From the NCBI RefSeq assembly GCF_000003195.3, contig NC_012874.2:5177001-5241000 (forward strand): a stretch of 64,000 nt of DNA, read 5' to 3'. Source of the stretch: Sorghum bicolor. Lineage: Eukaryota > Streptophyta > Magnoliopsida > Poales > Poaceae. A program made the translations under genes and the position numbers. Shown here one piece after another: positions 47,976 through 59,005 of this stretch; position 1 is the first letter of the stretch, and each line of letters opens with the position of its first letter. The notes below the pieces were generated by a model. It made no database searches. It was given only the letters and a program-made list of their open reading frames with translations, and was not told where the DNA came from.

Positions 47976-49716
47976 TATCACCTCGAAAGATTTGCCTAGC
48001 CACACTATATCTCTTTTACACAATGCTGAACTTGATATAAAAGGATATGGGAAAAGAGGCACTATATACAGGCAATAATAATACTAATGAGGACTTGTGG
48101 TAGCTGTAAACATTTACATTTCATAGTAAAGGGCTTGCAGACCTAAGAGGAAAAACCTTTTTTACATCTTCCTGATATGGTGATGACGCTTTTTCCTTAT
48201 TTAGATAGTCATGAAGATGGAGCATTGTAGGTTGGCTGCGCAATGGGAGCCAGTAGGTTGGCAGCACAAGCGGGAGTCTGATGCAAACGAAAGGACATGG
48301 CAGATGGTGTTGTGTCAGGGAAAATTCAAACTCATGGAAGCTGGGGCTCAGCAAGGATGTTTGCATGCCTCCATAATAAGTAGGGGCCTGAGTTGGGGTT
48401 GCATTGGACTAATGTTTTTTTCTCTGGCTAGAGTGCAAGATTGTGCTCCTGCCTCCTAGGAGGTAGTCTCTAGCTTTAAAAAGATAAAACAATTATCATT
48501 TGTGGTGTGCCAAAAAGAAACCATCATTCATGTTGTAGGCTGGATACTTGAGTTCATCCATTAGCTAGGTGAATTCAATCATGTTTACTTGATCTGATCA
48601 GTAGCAGTGCATATTAATATATATGTGTACAAAGGTTGTCGAATAATAAAGGAATGCACTGATAAATGTTTGAGTTTTTGATTTATGATGGAAGCTAACC
48701 CCAGTGCATTAGTTGGACAATGGAGAAGATAAAAGGAAGGCATATACGCTAGGACTCTATGTGATATTGGGATAGCGAACAGGGATGGATGGAAAGGAGG
48801 TGGATGAGGTGAAAGGCCTCTTGAGATCACATGTATATTTGAATAGATTGATTACAGTGTTCCTTCACATTTGTAGGAATCAAGATAATACATGCTTTCT
48901 CTACAATTAAAACCTCCATAATTCCACGTGGAACAGTGGATGCCTCTAAGACTGATATGCAAATTCCATCGTTGGTCTGTAAACGGTAAGTTGTGCAACT
49001 ATTTATACATAACAGAGCGAAGTGTGAATGCAATATTGTGGCATGATGGTTGAATGTTACTAAATAGGTGTTTTGTAGAACGACACAATATATTACTGAC
49101 TTTGAGTGATCCAGGGACTATATATGATTCAATAGCCTTGAAAGAAAATTGTTGTTTGTTCCTTTCACCAATCTCGCAAATCAATCTTGAATTTGCATTG
49201 TGTGCCAGAAATTTGTAAATTAATTGAAGTATGACCCCATATTGCAACTAAAATTCAAGAAGTTCATACTACTTATTTTTATTTGATTTGGTTTCCATAT
49301 TAGCATGGTAGATTACAACTCTCTGAAAAAGGAGAATGTTTTGTCTAACATTATCATATCTTCATTTCTTCATGAATATGAAAGATATTTTAACTATGCC
49401 ACTTTTATTTAAATTCTTAACTCTAACTCATTATAAGTATCAATTCAGTGAATTCGAAAACAAATGTTTTTAAGAATCATAAACTCTAGACATCCAGGTA
49501 CAATTTAGCACATATCTTAGCTCTTAGGAAGGATAGCATCAGACATTCCTAGACTATGGCACTTACACATATGTTTGTATCCTATATCCATCCATTATAA
49601 GTGAGTGAAAATGTTCAGCTACTAAACAACATATCATGTTAGTACGGCTGAAAATCATAAACTGCACGGGATGAGTTCAAGCCTTCAAGGCTTCAAACCA
49701 TAGTTATTAGAAAGTT

Positions 49717-49857
49717 CTGATATGATGACCAACAGGGTCAAAGGACTTCTTGCACTGTTTGCTGCGTGAGGTTCTGACATGGCGTCGATGAAAATGTTGC
49801 TGGTACAAGAGTTATGTTACCAACTTGATAATAGTTTCCTGTTGCCTCCTATTTCTA
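49717..49857 (+). ncRNA. MIR2118: miR2118 precursor, best-preserved copy
   Basis: 3' arm 49836-49857 (TTCCTGTTGCCTCCTATTTC) matches the consensus at about 20 of 22 positions. 5' arm CTGATATGATGACCAACAGG (49717-49736): CAACAGG pairs perfectly with CCTGTTG; after a 2-nt bulge most of GATATGATG pairs with CCTCCTATT (about six Watson-Crick pairs and one wobble). The loop is about 100 nt, giving a precursor of about 140 nt. Grass miR2118 is taken from the 3' arm and, with Argonaute, triggers 21-nt phased siRNAs in anthers (established knowledge). Expression here is not shown. Confidence 0.7.
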
Positions 49858-50275
49858 TTGGATTGTGGCTAAAGGTTCCCTCACCCTTTGGTTGATCATC
49901 TACATCTCTTCCTATTCTACACCACCTATTATCTATACTGTATAATACTACCAGAACATTTGTGTTTCACCAAAAAGAAACCAGTATATATATGCAGCTA
50001 GTGAGAGCAGAGTTAATGTACTAGGTGCATATATTTGGCCAGCACAGAACTATGCATAAGTATATTACAGATTGCAGTTAAAGCAACAGGCAAAGGACAA
50101 TAATCGAAGGTATTCTTTGAAGCACCACAGATATGTAATATATATATCATGCATACACAAGGAGCAACATTACATACTATGACCAAAAGTAGATCAAGTT
50201 GTCTAAACCATTTAGTATATTGTTCCTTGTACGTCTAATTAGTTTTTTTTAGGGTATTCTGAAATTCAAAAAACA

Positions 50276-50463
50276 GTAGGAGGTACGAGGTAGAAAATAC
50301 AAGTTAAATGCACTAGCAGCCCTAAAACCTCCAAGTTTATGTCACCAAGGCCCACGAGCTTTCAAAATAAATTCTGGGTCCCTAAAGTGTAAGTGGTGCA
50401 CTGCAAGTCCATGACATCCACGTATAGTATAGAAATCTTTTTTACTGATGCCTCCCAATTCTA
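50276..50463 (+). ncRNA. MIR2118: miR2118 precursor candidate
   Basis: 3' arm 50442-50463 (TTACTGATGCCTCCCAATTC): about 19 of 22 positions. 5' arm GTAGGAGGTACGAGGTAGAAA (50276-50296): GGAGG pairs with CCTCC, and GGTA(G)AAA pairs with TTTACT by one wobble and a bulge. The loop is about 145 nt. A CACTA-type element seems to begin directly after the mature arm (TTCTAGTAGAGACTGACG), so the basal stem may be lost. Confidence 0.58.
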
Positions 50464-51190
50464 GTAGAGACTGACGACTTAGGAAACCGCTCATAACCTT
50501 TGTGGAAGCACTGTAGTTAACAAACTTTTGCTACAAATTAACTTTCAGGTGTGGTTCTATAAAGGAACCGCCCCTGAAAAGAAGATTTTCAAGGACGGTC
50601 GCTTATGTCAACGGTCTCTAAAAATGTGTGATTTCTAGGGCGGGGTGGTTTTGTTAAGTCCACCATACCTAAAAAGCAATTGTGAAGGATACTTGACTAA
50701 GTCAACCATCTTTAAAATAGTTGTGGGACAAATAAATTGATATTCTTTTAACATGAAGTCGAATGAAGATAATTTTTGTATCAAAACTGTAGATCTCGTT
50801 GAGATCTAAAATTTTGTAGATGATAAAATTTTAATTTGAGATAATTTAGGATGCCACATATATAAATTATCTTCTCATATTTTGAATACAAATTTTCTAA
50901 TTTATCAAATGACCTTGGATTTAGACATGTTGTATCTCAGAGATGTAGAGTTCGGCAAAATCTAAATCTTTGTAGTTGAAAATTTTTCCATTTAAGAATA
51001 TTTATAAGTCAAGATATTGATTATAAGGTTCCTATATATTAGTACAAATTCAAAACATCATATCAGCAATAAAATGTGACTGTGTGCTGGAGTGGCCGGA
51101 GAATGACCCTAAGGCGAGAGGTCACTAGCTAGTTTAACTCCCATGGTGTGTGCCCGAAAAAAAAAAAACTCGGCAAACTAGTTAACACTT
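50464..51190. mobile_element. Decayed non-autonomous CACTA-type element
   Basis: Subterminal-like AGGAAACCGC, GGAACCGCCCCTG and GGCGGGGTGGTTTTGTTAAG. It also has the interior block (ACTGTAGATCTCGTTGAGATC) and a decayed tRNA-like segment (GGAGTGGCCGGAGAATG, about 51090). Ends are not clean. ACTCGGCAAAC near 51170 may belong to another family. Confidence 0.5.
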
Positions 51191-51598
51191 GCCAAAAATG
51201 CTGTCTGCCATAATGCCAGCTGCATTGAATTCGATGGTTCCATGGATTCTTCCTGACTACCCCTCAAACTTCAAAAAGTCTGAACACTGTTAGAATGAGA
51301 GTGAAAATTAAATCCAGAGCGAGAACTACCTATTATGAGCCACTGGCACACTGACAATGAGATTAGTGTTATGAGGCTACCTCAAGGACTGACACGTGAC
51401 AACAATACAGAAACCTTCCTTAGATATATGATCAGCCCCATTCACTCCCGGCCTTGCTGATTTTTGGTTTGTGATCTATATCCCTTTCGTTGGCTTCAAT
51501 TTTTTCTTAATTAGTTAAGAAATATGTAGAGCTCCAGCTTTCAAGTATATATGGGCAGGGTGTCACTAACTTTCATTTATGACTTGTGCTACTCCGTC

Positions 51599-51605
51599 TA
51601 TAAAA
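51599..51605 (+). promoter_or_regulatory. TATA box of a miR2118-like unit
   Basis: TATAAAACACAACTTCCTAT matches the block at 20677. Upstream text (CACTCCCGGCC 51441; GGGTGTCACTAACTTTCATTTATGACTTGTG) is shared with the 35-kb unit. The miR2118*-like arm follows 92 nt downstream. Confidence 0.55.
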
Positions 51606-51697
51606 CACAACTTCCTATTCGGATGCATGTCAATGGATTAGGGCTGGCAGAAACAGAGGCATGCATGCATATTACTGGATGAGTCAGCTGGTGCCAT

Positions 51698-51719
51698 TGG
51701 GTGTGAGAGACATCGGGAA
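51698..51719 (+). ncRNA. miR2118*-like 5' arm
   Basis: The reverse complement (TTCCCGATGTCTCTCACACC) matches miR2118 at about 17 of 22 positions. It is preceded by GGTGCCATTGGG as in the 35875 unit. At the expected 3'-arm place (about 51778-51800) the sequence is GGTTCGGTCTTCGCACTGTGC, which pairs poorly. Probably a precursor with a decayed mature arm. Confidence 0.4.
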
Positions 51720-52369
51720 GACGACCCAGCTTGGTGATCAGGGGACTGTGGCATGCAACATCTGGTATCGAGACGGTGGTTCGGTCTTCGCACTGTGCAC
51801 TGTGGACAATTGAGTTATAGTATAGAGACCTGGTCTTAGTGCCCAAAATATAGATAGGATAATGACAGCCATTAGTTTACTCCTCTCCCCTTACTTCAAC
51901 GCTGGGACACTGAGAAGGATTGGGTAGAAGTGCTTTGGCACATTATGTAAGCACTTTTTCAGATTAATGCATTCAAGCATTCTCAAATCTCCACTCTTTC
52001 AGAGTGTCTTGTTCCGGGAAGGTGCTATGTGGTGTAGCTTGTAAATTGATACTGGCACCCAGTTATGGGACAAGGAGAAGCAGAGCAGAGGAAACTTGTT
52101 GTAGGGATCCTGAAGGAACAATGCACGTGGTACCAATTAATCAAGAACACAAACATTTCTAACAGCAACTAATTTTTATCATAGGGTCAATGACAATACA
52201 ACTAGTTCCTAATAAAAAATCTATGTATGGAGAAGTATTATAGAATGCAAGGAGTATATATTATTAACTGATTTTGAATTCCGAGATCATCTTCCTTTTT
52301 GGCAGTTTTATGGCAAGTATTACTAGTTTTGAAGAAGTAGCTTATTAGGTTGACACATTTATTTGGCCA

Positions 52370-52920
52370 TGTACTATGGGTTACAGCATTCATATATAGT
52401 ATAGTATACATCTATGGAGGCAATGCAATGCATATTTCCGTGTTTGTTGTATACGATAGGTAGTTAATAGGAATCCTATCAGCATCGAGACCTCATCTGC
52501 GAGCTGCTTCCACAAAGCCCGTATGGGAGCACATGCGCCTACTATAACACTCCATATAACCATGCACCCAGTACATAACTCAACAGGGCAACCTATGCTA
52601 TAGCACACCCTCCTGCAACCAAAACTCGTAACAACACAGAGCCCTTCAGCCACCTTATACATATTTCTAGTTGAGTCGTAGGGCTGAGAAGTATTAGGAT
52701 GCCTCCTGACATGGAGACCACATCACCTAGTGAGTTCTGTAGAACACATAGGGCTCATCGCAACAAATAGCAGATGGTGGCTCCAGTGTGTCCACCTTCA
52801 TTGATCAAATTCCTTGGTTGTGGATGTAGCACTTTGGTTCACGATGTTTAATGAAATTTTGTACAAAATTTCTCCCATGTATATGCATATTATATGTGTT
52901 ATTAATAAGAAGATATAAGA
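52370..52920 (+). repeat. Duplicate of the 43.1-43.7 kb array unit
   Basis: ACTATGGGTTACAGCATTCA, AGGCAATGCAATGCATAT, and CAACACAGAGCC...CATATTTCTAGTTGAGTCG repeat the 43-kb block. The star-like arm reappears at 52679-52700 (TAGGGCTGAGAAGTATTAGG; about 15 of 22 as reverse complement), directly followed by GATGCCTCCTGACATGG. This is the last unit of the array. Confidence 0.6.
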
Positions 52921-52925
52921 GAATC

Positions 52926-53045
52926 ACTACCGGAATCCAGCTCTTTGCCTGAATGTCAAATGGTTTGCCGAGTTTTTTTCGGGCACACTCGGCAAAGAGG
53001 CTTCTTTGCTGAGTGTGAAAAAAACACTCGGCAAAGAAAAATTTA
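52926..53045 (+). mobile_element. CACTA terminus fragment (CTCGGCAAAG family)
   Basis: CACTACCGGAATCCAGCTCTTTGCC at 52926 is a typical CACTA terminus, followed by TTTGCCGAG and ACACTCGGCAAAGA repeats. No partner terminus follows closely. 53050-53520 carries the AACTACAAAGTTGTATAACTT block seen in other elements, so the other end may have been lost. Confidence 0.7.
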
Positions 53046-53529
53046 AATCAAATTTTGAGGCCCTAAACAAATTTAAATCAACTACAAAGTTGTATAACTT
53101 CTCAAGATCGACAACCTTTATTTGGTCATTTCTTCATTTGACAAAGTGAAAATAAATTTGTTCACAAATTTTCATCTCTCTCTTATAGTTTATGAAACTA
53201 CAAGAGAAATATATAAGTTTTGTGAAAAATATTAGAATCACCATGTCAGATAAACAAATGACCAAACAAACAAAGTAAACTTTGTAGATCTTGCGAAGTT
53301 AGGAATTTTGTAGTTGGCAACTTTTTCATTTGAGTTCATTTTATCATGCAAAACTACGTCTTTATTTGAAATTTTAAAAATCAAAATTTTCAAATGACCT
53401 CGGATGGAAAACTCTATGAATAAACTTTGTATATCTCGAAAAGTTATGAAACTTTTTAGTTGACAACCTTTTGATTTAAAATTATTTAGAGCCTCAAATA
53501 TTTTATTTTACATGTGGTTTGGTATAATA

Positions 53530-54552
53530 CGTACACTGCTACACGATCGACCTTTAGTCCTGGCCGAGAAGGGGCTTTAGCCTCGGATCCCGAGCCGGAG
53601 CTTTAGCCTCATATTTTTAGTATAATATGGACTCCAGATGCTTGAACTATAGTAAAAATTTTGTACCCATTGGATCACATAGAGTTATAGAATTATTTAG
53701 CCATATTCTTGTTAAATCTATGTTTTATCTATAGCTAAGTTATACTTGATCCCATGAGTATGAAATTTTTACCATAGTTTAAGCATACAATAGCGAGCCC
53801 ACCATAAAAAATTTACCACAATTGGACTGTAGGAACTAGATATATGAATTACTCAAATTAATTACAGAAAAACTTTGATTTAAAGCTAAAGCAAAAACTT
53901 TGTACTAAAGTATATCATATTATATATTCACTGTGTAGATCTACTCATTAGGAGCCCGACAAAATTGATTTTTTTATTTTATGATTTTTCTGTGATTTAT
54001 TATGATTTTTCAAAGATTCAGCGGAAATAAATAAAAAGATAAAACCACCCTCTAAAACCACTCTAGGGGGTTATTTGACCGGTTTTAAAAGTTCAGGGGG
54101 TAGAATATCCGGTTTTATAGTTTAGGGGCTAAGTATTCCACCCTAGATATTTTGGGGTGTTATGTAGCCTTTTTCCTCTAATTTAAGTAACACAAACATT
54201 GATATTTCAGTTTACAGGTACTGGATAGGTACTATTTAATCGTCACATCAAATTCTCATATCCCAGTTGACAGTATGTCTTATTTTCTCTGGTTTGCTGA
54301 TACAAATCTGGGCAGACAATTGAGTACAATGACATTATTAGCATTGGACTAGCAGTACTCTTTGTCTTGTGTATTGATACTCATGTACTCTTAAGTTAGC
54401 AGTTAGCACACTGTCCTTTCTGCATGACTAAACCTACTCATTTACTTTGTGTCGAATGCATGTTGTCGTCGTTTTATTTGGATCATAGGCTTTAGCCCAG
54501 CTTTACTACACTACACAATGCAGGTTGTCCTTGTTTAGCGCAGACCCTACCT
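53530..54552. other. Transposon debris and AT-rich spacer
   Basis: 53545-53610 holds CTTTAGTCCTGGCCGAG and GGGGCTTTAGCCTCGG, ends of a CACTA or MITE family. The rest is AT-rich. 54230-54440 aligns in reverse with about 44020-44220 (CTGGGATATGAGA / AGTACTCTGTGTC-type text), suggesting an inverted copy. No gene. Confidence 0.45.
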
Positions 54553-54564
54553 CACTACTGGATC

Positions 54565-55000
54565 CGGCTTCTTTGCCGAGAGCCGAGAGCCCTCGGCAAA
54601 GGCCTAAAAGCCCTCGGCAAAGGTTTTGCCGAGAGCCTGCCACGTGGCTCTCGGCAAAGAGCTCTCGGCAAAGAAGCTCTCGGCAAAGAATTCTTTGTAG
54701 AGAGCCACGTGGCAGCTCTCGGCAAAGACTTTGCCGAGGGCCAGAAACGCCCTCGGCAAAGCCTACGGCGCTGTCGAGGAACGTCAATATTGACGTCGTC
54801 TTTGCCGAGAGCCGTGCTGGCAGGCTCTCGGCAAAGATTCTTTATTTTTTTAAAAAAAAGCCTTTGCCGAGAGCCTGCCAGCACGGCTCTCGGCAAAGGA
54901 GAGCCAGACAGCCAGGCTCTCGGCAAAGCTGTAGTTCTTCTGAACCCGGCTTTCTATCTTTGCCGAGTGCCAGCCATGCAGGCTCTCGGCAAAGTTGGGA
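54565..55000. repeat. CACTA subterminal repeats (CTCGGCAAAG)
   Basis: More than a dozen direct and inverted copies of GCTCTCGGCAAAG, often as inverted pairs around CCACGTGGC or CCAGC. These are expected binding sites for element-encoded proteins. ORFs read through this block are repeat artefacts. Confidence 0.92.
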
Positions 55001-55245
55001 ATTTAGTTTTATTTTTTGTTTTTTCTCTGTTTTTTACATGCACAGCCATATATGTATATATATATATATCACAAATCCCTTTGTCTATATCACAATCCAC
55101 ATATATATCACACATAAAACATATCAAAGTCCACAGATATCACAAATCCACATAGATATGACAAATCTACACAAATCCACATAGATATGAAAAATCTAAC
55201 ATTACGTCCAACATAAACCATAAGTTCATAACATAAACCACAAGT

Positions 55246-57720
55246 TCATAACATAGACCACAAGTCCACAAGAATATCACTCCTCGAAGTCGCTAGCGCC
55301 TCATCTCTAGTGCTGTGACTCTGACCAGTCGTCGCTGTGGCCTCCGTCGTGTCCCGAGCCCCCATCTGGCCAAGCCGACCAGGGTGAGTGACCCCAGGGT
55401 GTGGAGAGCTCGCACCTGCCCACGGCACCCACATGGCCTGCCCTGGCACCGACGGGTACGGGTACGAGTACCCGGGGCGCGGAGGAGGGCTGCCGGAGAA
55501 CCCGGGGTGGCCGTGCTGCGGATGGGCACCAGGCCACGTGTGCTGCGTACTTGGGTGGCCATAAGTAGTAACCTGCCACCCACTGCCTGGAGAAGGGGTC
55601 GGGTTCGAACCCCACGACTGATGCTACATAATATAAAAGCGAACTCATTAGTATGTGCAGGACGGCCGCAGAAGCCAAAGCAATAGACAAACATATATAC
55701 ACTCACCGGACTGCCTGCAGGGGTAGGAACAGAGGGTGGAACAGGGGGTGGAGCGAAGAGCGAGGCAGGCAGCGGAGGCGCTGTAGAGCTCTGGATGGAC
55801 TAGAAGTATCCGACTAGGTTCGAGATCTGACGCTGCGTGTGCTGCTGCTGTGCCTCCATGTGGCGCCGATGGGCCTCGTCTCTGGCCGCCAGCTCAGCCG
55901 CCAGCTCTCGCCGATGAGCCTCCTGCAGCTCGTCCTGCCTGGCCCGCAACTCCTCTAGCTGCGACTGCAATATTACACCCGCAATGGTTAAACAATGCAA
56001 AAGGAGATGTGTATATGTAAAACTAATGGACGATGGATAAAGTTGTATTTACCTGCATCGCAGCTATCTGCTGCACGGAGCTCGGCTGACGAGGCCGTAT
56101 GGGGACGTCGGAGGTCGAGCTGCTCCCCTGCCGAACCTCGCAGAGCGTGGGTACGGTGGCCGGGTTGATTGCGCTGTGGGCAATCATGTACCGGCCGTGC
56201 TGCTTCCCTCCTCCCGTCCTCATGAGCAAGTCCGTGTCCAGTGGCTCGGTGGTAAGGTCGAAGTCATCCCCATGGCGCGTGCGAGCTGCAGTGGCGTACG
56301 CGGACATCTTCTCGTAGGCGGCAGTGTTGGTGTATGCATCGGGCCCGTCCTGTGGGTTGTAGACGTTGTTCGGATCCGACGCTCGCCCCTTGTTAGCCAG
56401 GGCGTACCCAACATACTCGCTGATGGGCACGTTGCCGTGGGTCTTGCGCTGCGAGAAAAACACAAACAAGGTTGATTAAACGTAATGAGAATAAAGCGTT
56501 AGCAAAAATAAATAAACAAACAAAAAAAGAAACATACATATGTGTCCATGTACCCTGGGAGGGGCACACTCCCCTGGTGGTGTGACGCCCCTCTCGTCGC
56601 AGCCAGGCGGTTCTCCCGTCTTCTTCTGCGCTCCACGTACACCTCCGGCCTCTGCCACGAGTCCACAATCTGAGCCCAACAGTCGGTGTGTGATTTGCAC
56701 CAATCAGCAGAAAACTGCATGACAACGTGCAATTGATATGTCAGAAGATGAATGAGAATTAATGTTTCATACTTATTTTTAAAGGCAAAATAAATGTTCC
56801 CTACTTAACTGCTCTCTGGTGATATCAGTGTCGGGCCACATGATCATCTCTCTGGCCTGTTTCTTTGTCACCTTCTGGCCAAGCACCCATGGTGGTAGGA
56901 GATGACGCACTGGATATGCGCCTCGGAGTACATGTCCTTCAGCCGCTCTCTGCAGACCTTGTCCTGGATTTTCGCCGCCTCGGCCTCTTTCCCCTCCTCG
57001 CACACGAACCACTCCTACATACAAACATCATATATGTTTTATTTTATTATTTCAAAAACATCCAATGAATGCATAGTACTAAAGACTAACCCAGAACTCG
57101 GCCTTGATGACCTGCGCAAGAGTGGTGTCGTTTGCCACGACGCTAGAGAAGTGCGGCCAGGAAAAGGGTGGCTCCACTTTCCCCTTGTGCTCGACCAAGC
57201 CGGGGTAGTGCTTCTTAATAATGAGGCCCTGTATGCTAGTGATATGGCGCGACTCCGTCGCATCCACCTTGACAAAGTTCCTGCACGAGGCATTACGAAA
57301 AAATGTTAGTCTGAAGTTCGATTTTCAACATGTCATATGAATTAATCGTAAAAACATGAATGGTTACTTACCTATCACCGCAAGGTGTGATCAACGCTCG
57401 GGCGTGTCGCGCGGGCGGCCGATCAGGGAGGCGCGTGATACCCCGCGCGTAGAGCTTGCTCGAGCTAGACGAACTCGCCGCCTCAACAACTAGCTCCTCA
57501 TCGTCGTCCTCGACGTGGTCGCCCTCGAAGTGCTCCTCCTCGGGCTAGGCCATCGGGCTAGAAGACGCCGTGACCTGGCCTCGTCCATGGTCCCTGCTCA
57601 TGGACGACTCCAGCTGAGGCTGGAGGTCCGTGTCGTCGGTGTCGTCGTGCCTCATGAAGGTCGAGGCGACCCCTTTCGCCGCGGTCGCCTTCCGCCCGGC
57701 ATTTTGTCCTGTACCTGCAA
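55246..57720 (-). pseudogene. CACTA second ORF, Ptta/En/Spm-type, with stops and frameshift
   Basis: Exons in order on the minus strand. 57720-57412: GQNAGRKATAAKG ... KLYARGITRLPDRPP, with an in-frame TAG at 57545-57547. 57280-57090: NFVKVDATESRHITSIQGLI ... VIKAEFW. About 57018-56820: EWFVCEEGKEAEAAKIQDKV, then a frameshift near 56890 before WVLGQKVTKKQAREMIMWPD. 56715-56538: FSADWCKSHTDCWAQIVDSW. 56450-56053: RKTHGNVPISEYVGYALANK. 55970-55800: coiled-coil ELRARQDELQEAHRRELAAE, ending at a TAG. Then a Pro-rich tail to 55246 (PSPGSGWQVTTYGHPSTQHT). Domain order fits plant Ptta/En/Spm transposase proteins, thought to bind subterminal repeats. Splice sites are mostly GT/AG. Confidence 0.72.
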
Positions 57721-57833
57721 TGACAAAGCTAAAACCAATTAGTACAATTAAACAAGGAGTACTTACAAAGATATGCAAAATGAACAAAACATAATTGCAA
57801 ATTAATAACTATAAAAATACAATATTACATGAA

Positions 57834-58962
57834 TTAGAAATTATCTCCACGAACGGCGGTGGTTGGCTCATCGTCACTATAGTCATCATCACTGTCAATA
57901 TTGTCGAGCTCTCTAAGGTCCTCGACATATCCATTTTCAACACCAACTCCATCATCCTCAACAACATGTCTATCACGTTGAGCCCTCCATTCCTCAAGCA
58001 TTATTAAGTCCTTAGCATCTTGCACTACTTCACCCTCGTCCTCATCGACGTCATTGTCGCCTTCCATGCCCATTAGCGAAAGAATGTCTATCTCCAATCG
58101 CCCGTCTAGCCCCTCAGGTTGATAGAACTCTCCGCTATTATCTTGTGGGTCATAGTTGTAGTCATCATCGTTTGGGAGAGGCGCTTTACCACGTGGCGAT
58201 ACCAAGTGCACAAGGTACCAACCCTCAAGATCCTTGTATTTTTGGCACGCCCATGGGAGATAATAAACTTGCGTGGCCTGTTGAGCCACAATATAGACAT
58301 CTTCTTCTTTATAGATGGAATCTTTTCGAATTTCGACTTGCCCAATGTCATCAGCTCTTCTGATGACCTCAGGGTCGAACCAATGGCATTTGAACACCAC
58401 TGGTTTAAGAGCTTGGGGGCCCTCAAAGTCAAGCTCATATATTTCTTCGACTATGCCGTAATAGTCACAGTCATCGTTGCCGGGTGTACGAACTCCTGTG
58501 CATGTGGTCTTTAGGTTGGGCCGACTCTCCTCGTGCCTTCTCGTGCGAAAGCGATAGCCATTCACATCATAAACGGTGAATGACTTTACCCTTGTAGCAA
58601 AGCCCCGTGCAACCTGTTTCAATTCACCATCCATTTCTGCATCCGTGCGGGCCTGCAAGGTGAGGCCAGGTAGATTGTTACATTACTCACTCCTAGGAGC
58701 AAAGTGGAATCTCAAAGTTGGAACGAGGTAGGTTGGATGGTACCTCTGTACGGAACCAAGAAATAAAATCGGGCACGGCATTTTTGAGAAGATTGTCTTC
58801 ATCTTGGATGGTGGGAGCCATTCTCCCTTTCCATTGTTCTTTCACAAACTTTCTGAAAAAACAAGAGACAAGCTCACTGTTCTTTTGATATGTAGAGGAT
58901 ATTGACGGCGTATGTAACAAGATCGTTGAGAACTTACATTCGATAAGGCTCCACTTCGTCAA
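57834..58962 (-). CDS. DUF4216-type exons of the TNP2 gene
   Basis: Two exons. About 58860-58745 reads KFVKEQWKGRMAPTIQDEDN and ends FISWFRTE. 58655-57834 reads RTDAEMDGELKQVARGFATR, then KSFTVYDVNGYRF, VVFKCHWFDPEV and YYLPWACQKYKDLEGWYLV, and an Asp/Glu-rich tail. This is the DUF4216 region, normally the C-terminal part of TNP2-type proteins. In frame upstream, DHEWRTIMLYVLMNLDEVEP joins it to the 818-residue ORF, but a TGA (59006-59008) separates the two. It is therefore either a damaged fusion or a separately translated part. Confidence 0.7.
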
Positions 58963-59005
58963 GGTTCATCAACACGTAGAGCATGATAGTGCGCCACTCA
59001 TGATC

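Noticed and set aside
54525..55184. 219-residue plus-strand ORF and several partners
   Set aside because: They read through the GCTCTCGGCAAAG subterminal repeats; the repetitive peptide (SRQR, GSRQ) is not a gene.
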